Below are positions 40,352 to 43,776 of a stretch of 43,776 nt of DNA, one piece after another. Location of the stretch: the NCBI GenBank assembly GCA_013286835.1, contig JABDEZ010000010.1:1-43776 (forward strand), in the 5' to 3' direction. The position numbers were made by a program, and so were the translations under genes. Source of the stretch: Bacteroidota bacterium (GTDB lineage: Bacteria; Bacteroidota; Bacteroidia; Chitinophagales; Chitinophagaceae). Each line of letters starts with the position of its first letter. The first letter of the stretch is position 1. The notes beneath the pieces were generated by a model. That model was given only the letters and a program-made list of their open reading frames with translations. It was not told where the DNA came from and did no database searches.

Positions 40352-41659
40352 TTAGGAAAATTCCGTTATAAAATCTTTGTAAGCATTTGTCCACCCAGCC
40401 CATAGGGGCGATGTACCCAGAGAAAAATTATGGAAAATAGTGATGAGCTTGCCTCCATTTTGCCGTAAAACCATAGCCATGAGGTGCAGTGCAGTAAATG
40501 CAGTGCTCACGTCCAGCTTCTCCTCATACTTGGCAGCAGTATCCATAAAGCAGAAGGGGTATATAATAAGTGGAGTAGTGTTATCCGCCAACACATCGTA
40601 CCAAGGGAACGGGTGACTGGTACTGGCCCTGAACCCGATATGGGTGGCGTAACCCATACTATAGTCGTTGGTAATACCCTGTTGCAAAAGCATCCGGTAA
40701 GTATTAGGCAGCAAGTTCCTTATATAATGTTGTCGCGATGAGGTTATGGTTGTGCTTGTAATCTGTTCAAGCACCTCTTTTTCTTTTACCAGCATACCGC
40801 CTGTCTGGGCATTGTAGGATGGATGGATAAACACCGGTCCATCCTTTTGTAACTGCTTTACCAGCTTCACCATCAATGGATGCGTAGGCAGTATATTTTT
40901 ATCATAAGGTGTGTTGTGCAGGGCGCAGAGTATAAAATAAAGGGGACTGACTTTTGTAGTTTTATGCAGGTCTGCAAGTATGCCAAAACTATCGTAAGGA
41001 TCCTTGGTATTACCCAGCAGTACCGATGCCCGTTGCCGAACAATATTTATGCGCCCGTTAAGCATGTCTTTGGCCACGCCACCAATGTTTCGCTGCGCTC
41101 CTTTACCCAGGTAAGAGTATGCAATATCTATATCGTAAGTAGGGATAAAGCTAAAGGGGGTAACCGGGAGGGTGATGCCCGCATAGCTTTGCAGCATTTC
41201 ACCAAACAAGTGTACCCACTCATCTGCAAGCGGACGGCGGAGCCAGCCACGCTTGTATAGTTCACTCTCGGTTGCGGGATAGCGGCCATGTTTATCAGGA
41301 GTGTATGTATAATATTCCTCATAGCGCGCTATGAGGAAAAATATGGCCGAAAACATATCGAAGGGGAGCGTGTATCCTGTCATCCCATCTTTAGCAGCAT
41401 ACAAGGTAGGTATGCCATACCAGTTACCTATTGCTATGTCCTGCTGTTTTACCCCTGTTTCGCCCAGCAGGCCTGCTGCCGGTACCGAAAGCGCATGGAT
41501 AAAGTGCGCACCATAGGCTATGAAAAAAGTATTATCAGGTAGTTCTTCAGCATTGTGGGTAAGCACATACGGCACTTGCATGCGTGTTGTAAACAGCCAG
41601 TCCAGCACATAAGTGAGGCGGGCTGATGCAGCAGGGCTGTATATAATTATTGGCTTCAT
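40352..41659 (-). CDS. DUF7033/polysaccharide-deacetylase-like protein
   Basis: A 435-residue cytoplasmic-looking protein without a signal peptide. The N-terminal region (about 1-160, with FDMFSAIFFLIARYEEYYTY near 100-119) resembles DUF7033. The rest resembles a divergent polysaccharide deacetylase (NodB-like) barrel: TYDIDIAY (D176, D178) for the metal and catalytic aspartates, HPSYNAQ for a histidine block, then GFRASTSHPFPWYD and FHNFSLG. Bacteroidota proteins of this type often sit in polysaccharide loci; the substrate here is unknown. It starts 11 bp after the lutB stop and so shares its transcript. Confidence 0.8.
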   Translation of the reverse strand: MKPIIIYSPAASARLTYVLDWLFTTRMQVPYVLTHNAEELPDNTFFIAYGAHFIHALSVPAAGLLGETGVKQQDIAIGNWYGIPTLYAAKDGMTGYTLPFDMFSAIFFLIARYEEYYTYTPDKHGRYPATESELYKRGWLRRPLADEWVHLFGEMLQSYAGITLPVTPFSFIPTYDIDIAYSYLGKGAQRNIGGVAKDMLNGRINIVRQRASVLLGNTKDPYDSFGILADLHKTTKVSPLYFILCALHNTPYDKNILPTHPLMVKLVKQLQKDGPVFIHPSYNAQTGGMLVKEKEVLEQITSTTITSSRQHYIRNLLPNTYRMLLQQGITNDYSMGYATHIGFRASTSHPFPWYDVLADNTTPLIIYPFCFMDTAAKYEEKLDVSTAFTALHLMAMVLRQNGGKLITIFHNFSLGTSPLWAGWTNAYKDFITEFS

Positions 41660-41670
41660 GTGGCAGCGTA

Positions 41671-43044
41671 TTATTTATTGCGCTCCTTCCACAACCGGCT
41701 GAACGATTTTGGGGCGAAGTGCAATGCAGTCCTGTCTTTTACCCAGGTATCTTTAAACACCCTATTGGTAAGCTTGTCTTTTAGCTTTGCCGGGGCCAGC
41801 TCCATTATACTCCTGTTCATCATACCCATCTTCCATAATTTCCAGGCCAGGTTCTCTTTTTTAGTATTCAGCCCTTCTGCTACGGCAATATTCCGGTTTT
41901 CGAGCAGCATGCCATGTATGTTTATTTTTACCGGGCACACTTCTGTACAATTGCCGCAAAGACTGCTGGCATAGCTGAGGTGTTTGTACTCTTCCATACC
42001 CTGCATATGCGGCGTTATAACCGAGCCTATGGGGCCGCTATAGGTAGCGCCGTATGCATGGCCACCAATGTTCTTATACACCGGGCAGGCATTGAGGCAG
42101 CTGCCGCAGCGTATGCAGTACATACTTTCGCGCACTTCTTTGCGCAGCAGATTGGTACGGCCGTTATCCAGCAGTATCACGTACATTTCTTCTGGGCCAT
42201 CGTTTTCGCCGGGCTGCCTGGGGCCTGTAAATATGGTATTGTACACCGTAAGTTTTTGCCCGGTGCCATATGTTGCCAGCAAAGGCCACATCAGTTGCAA
42301 GTCGTACACAGAAGGCAGTACCTTTTCTATACCTACAATGGCAATATGCGTTTTGGGGAAGGCTGTTGAGAGCCGTGCATTGCCCTCGTTCTCGCTCACA
42401 CATACCGCACCAATATCGGCCAAAAGGAAATTACCACCGGTTATCCCCACATCGGCAGACTGGTATTTTTCGCGCAGGTTAACGCGTGCTATCTGTGTCA
42501 GTTCGGGCGGTGTAAGGTTGGGCAGTGTGCTTAGCTTCTCATGAAATACCCTGGCTACATCTTCCTTGCTTTTGTGCATGGCAGGTGTAACTATATGGTA
42601 GGGCGCTTCCCCATCCAGTTGCTGTATATATTCGCCCAGGTCCGTTTCTACCGATTCTATATTGTGCTGTTGTAAAAAGCTGTTCAGGTGTATCTCTTCA
42701 GTCACCATACTCTTTGACTTCACAACCTGGCGGGCGTTCTTTTCGTTGCATATCTGCAATACCGCCTGCTGTGCGTCGGCAGCGGTTTCGGCCCATATTA
42801 CCTTGCCGCCACGGGCGGTAAAGTGCTGCTCAAAGAGTTCCAGATATTTATCCAGGTGCTCTATGGCCTTCCATTTTACATTTTTGGCCTTTTTGCGGGC
42901 AGCATCCAGGTCTGCAAACTGGCGCTTGCCTTTTACCACACTGTCGTTGTACTTCTGTATGTTAAAACTGATCTTGCGTTTGTGTTCCAGGTCGTGGGCC
43001 TTTACATCGCTTTTAGCAAGGAATATGGACAGATTATCAGTCAT
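41671..43044 (-). CDS. lutB: Lactate utilization protein B (iron-sulfur)
   Basis: A 457-residue LutB/YkgF-type protein, part of the LutABC complex that oxidises L-lactate to pyruvate. An N-terminal LUD domain (about 70-300, with ADVGITGGNFLLADIGAVCV) precedes two 4Fe-4S motifs: C310, C313, C316, C320 and C363, C366, C370. The second lacks the usual late cysteine-proline partner in the part inspected beyond CPVKI, so the cluster arrangement should follow the family pattern. LutA and LutC are not in the window. The partner in this operon is instead the deacetylase-like gene. A TATCTTTA box only 7 bp before the ATG would give a nearly leaderless mRNA. Confidence 0.92.
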   Translation of the reverse strand: MTDNLSIFLAKSDVKAHDLEHKRKISFNIQKYNDSVVKGKRQFADLDAARKKAKNVKWKAIEHLDKYLELFEQHFTARGGKVIWAETAADAQQAVLQICNEKNARQVVKSKSMVTEEIHLNSFLQQHNIESVETDLGEYIQQLDGEAPYHIVTPAMHKSKEDVARVFHEKLSTLPNLTPPELTQIARVNLREKYQSADVGITGGNFLLADIGAVCVSENEGNARLSTAFPKTHIAIVGIEKVLPSVYDLQLMWPLLATYGTGQKLTVYNTIFTGPRQPGENDGPEEMYVILLDNGRTNLLRKEVRESMYCIRCGSCLNACPVYKNIGGHAYGATYSGPIGSVITPHMQGMEEYKHLSYASSLCGNCTEVCPVKINIHGMLLENRNIAVAEGLNTKKENLAWKLWKMGMMNRSIMELAPAKLKDKLTNRVFKDTWVKDRTALHFAPKSFSRLWKERNK

Positions 43045-43051
43045 AGCGGTC

Positions 43052-43059
43052 TAAAGATA
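43052..43059 (-). promoter_or_regulatory. TATCTTTA box close to the lutB start
   Basis: A TAnnTTTA-type -7 box 7 bp before the lutB ATG. If used, the leader would be only about 4 nt. Confidence 0.25.
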
Positions 43060-43183
43060 AGCAAGGTTAGCAAGATAAGCCCCAAATACGGGCTTGTTTT
43101 TTAAATAATACGGTGCTGGATAGCCAGCATACAAGGGGGTATTTTTCCCATGGCAAAAGCGGGGTAATCCACTTTTTAAGGTA

Positions 43184-43714
43184 ATGCCAATACCGGAATT
43201 TTACAATATTAAAAACTATTGTGAGATGGACGGATTTAAATATTATGACCAGTACGATGAAAGGATACTTGTGGTAGCATCGCTACTGATTGCAACTGTG
43301 ATACTGTTCATACTTACTTTTTTCCTGGGTTGCGGTAAGGATGGTACACACCCAGGCACTTTGGACAGCATAACCTATACCAGCCCCAAAGACATCCTGC
43401 AGACAACGATACATGAATACACAAAGCTGTTTAAGGACGATACCACGGGCACTATTGTGGAGATAGGCTGGAAAACCAGGTGCGATACCAACGGCTGCAT
43501 TAACCTGAGTGCAGATGTTATTTTAATGGACAACACCAAAAACTGCGTGGTGCATACCCTGCTACCCAATGACCCTTTGAATACAACACTGGACAAGAAC
43601 AACGTAGGCGTAACAGATGTGATACTGACATTTGAAATGCCCTCTATGCTTGATAGAGAACTGCACATTCACCACTATCATCTATTTGCCGACGGCACTA
43701 CAGAACAATTATAA
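43184..43714 (+). CDS. Membrane-anchored or lipoprotein of unknown function
   Basis: A 176-residue protein that I do not recognise. A single hydrophobic segment (about 29-48) ends in FFLGCGKDG, with C50 placed like a lipidated cysteine, but the sequence before it is long and acidic for a lipoprotein signal. Starting at the second ATG (43226, MDGFKYYDQYDE) shortens this region to 35 residues and is plausible. The remaining part (about 60-176) has no motif I know; it includes two close cysteines in CDTNGC and a histidine-rich LHIHHYHLF near the end. It is divergent from lutB and appears to be a single-gene unit. Confidence 0.6.
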   Translation: MPIPEFYNIKNYCEMDGFKYYDQYDERILVVASLLIATVILFILTFFLGCGKDGTHPGTLDSITYTSPKDILQTTIHEYTKLFKDDTTGTIVEIGWKTRCDTNGCINLSADVILMDNTKNCVVHTLLPNDPLNTTLDKNNVGVTDVILTFEMPSMLDRELHIHHYHLFADGTTEQL

Positions 43715-43737
43715 AACTAAGGAGAAGTTATAACTAA

Positions 43738-43776
43738 CTAGTCCTGGCTCCATTCATCTTTATAGATCTCGTTCCA
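43738..43776 (-). CDS. Possible C-terminal end of a gene beyond the right edge
   Basis: An open minus frame from the edge encodes WNEIYKDEWSQD and ends in a TAG at 43738-43740. It is only 12 codons, and another minus frame is also open here, so this is a tentative call. It would be convergent with the gene ending at 43714. Nothing can be said about the product. Confidence 0.3.
   Translation of the reverse strand, partial: WNEIYKDEWSQD

Noticed and set aside
1-43776. tRNA genes, CRISPR arrays, insertion sequences, prophage or an integrated element
   Set aside because: No cloverleaf sequences, spaced direct-repeat arrays, transposase or integrase genes, or att-like duplications were seen; housekeeping genes are continuous throughout.

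Overview
The window reads as chromosomal DNA of a Bacteroidota bacterium, most likely Chitinophagales/Chitinophagaceae-like (placement is inference from gene content). The evidence is three proteins with C-terminal type IX secretion (T9SS) sorting domains, a PorP/SprF outer-membrane protein with a gliding-motility-type C-terminal-domain partner, a GSCFA protein, DUF2721, a class II B12-dependent ribonucleotide reductase, an ATP-type PEP carboxykinase, and Bacteroidota-style promoters (TAnnTTTG at -7, sometimes TTTG about 20 bp upstream) with hardly any Shine-Dalgarno sequences. No tRNA, rRNA, insertion sequence, prophage or CRISPR array was seen.

Layout. 1-5.4 kb: start of nrdJ with a long possibly structured leader, pckA with a clear promoter and terminator, a GT87 mannosyltransferase-like protein, a HAD phosphatase, a strong candidate small RNA (about 4755-4919) and a DUF2721 membrane protein. 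5.4-12.6 kb: a 1068-residue surface protein made of five SprB-like/Ig-like pairs, a TerB-like protein, alanine dehydrogenase, sigma-54, and a toxin-antitoxin pair whose ParE/RelE toxin is frameshifted after its second codon. 12.6-18.7 kb: envelope genes (cdsA, a CPBP protease, a GT-C glycosyltransferase), a TMEM175 potassium channel, a GSCFA protein and an orphan OmpR-type regulator. 18.7-25.5 kb: PorP/SprF and a 1348-residue SBBP/PKD/CHU_C partner 4 bp apart, then a secreted protein with a recurrent Bacteroidota C-terminal domain and an LEA2-type lipoprotein. 25.5-32.1 kb: a gene-free stretch with a 10-bp-period GACATTT array, beta-carbonic anhydrase, an LpxL-like acyltransferase, then on the minus strand dgt, a QueA-type enzyme, nadC and a DAG-kinase-like gene. 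32.1-36.4 kb: a stack of three terminators, a T9SS protein built from a 210-residue tandem duplication, and a fibre-like protein joining a peptidase S74 self-cleaving chaperone to a T9SS tail. 36.5 kb to the end: a MoxR/ChlI-type ATPase, a secreted unknown, a Bax-inhibitor-1 protein, a DUF7033/polysaccharide-deacetylase-like protein with LutB, an anchored unknown, and perhaps the tail of one more gene.

Most genes are housekeeping or envelope genes in short transcription units, with many secreted T9SS cargos scattered between them. The best leads for something new are the small RNA, the S74-T9SS fusion, the GACATTT array, the terminator stack and the start-proximal toxin frameshift. No complete unknown multi-gene defence or mobile system is evident.
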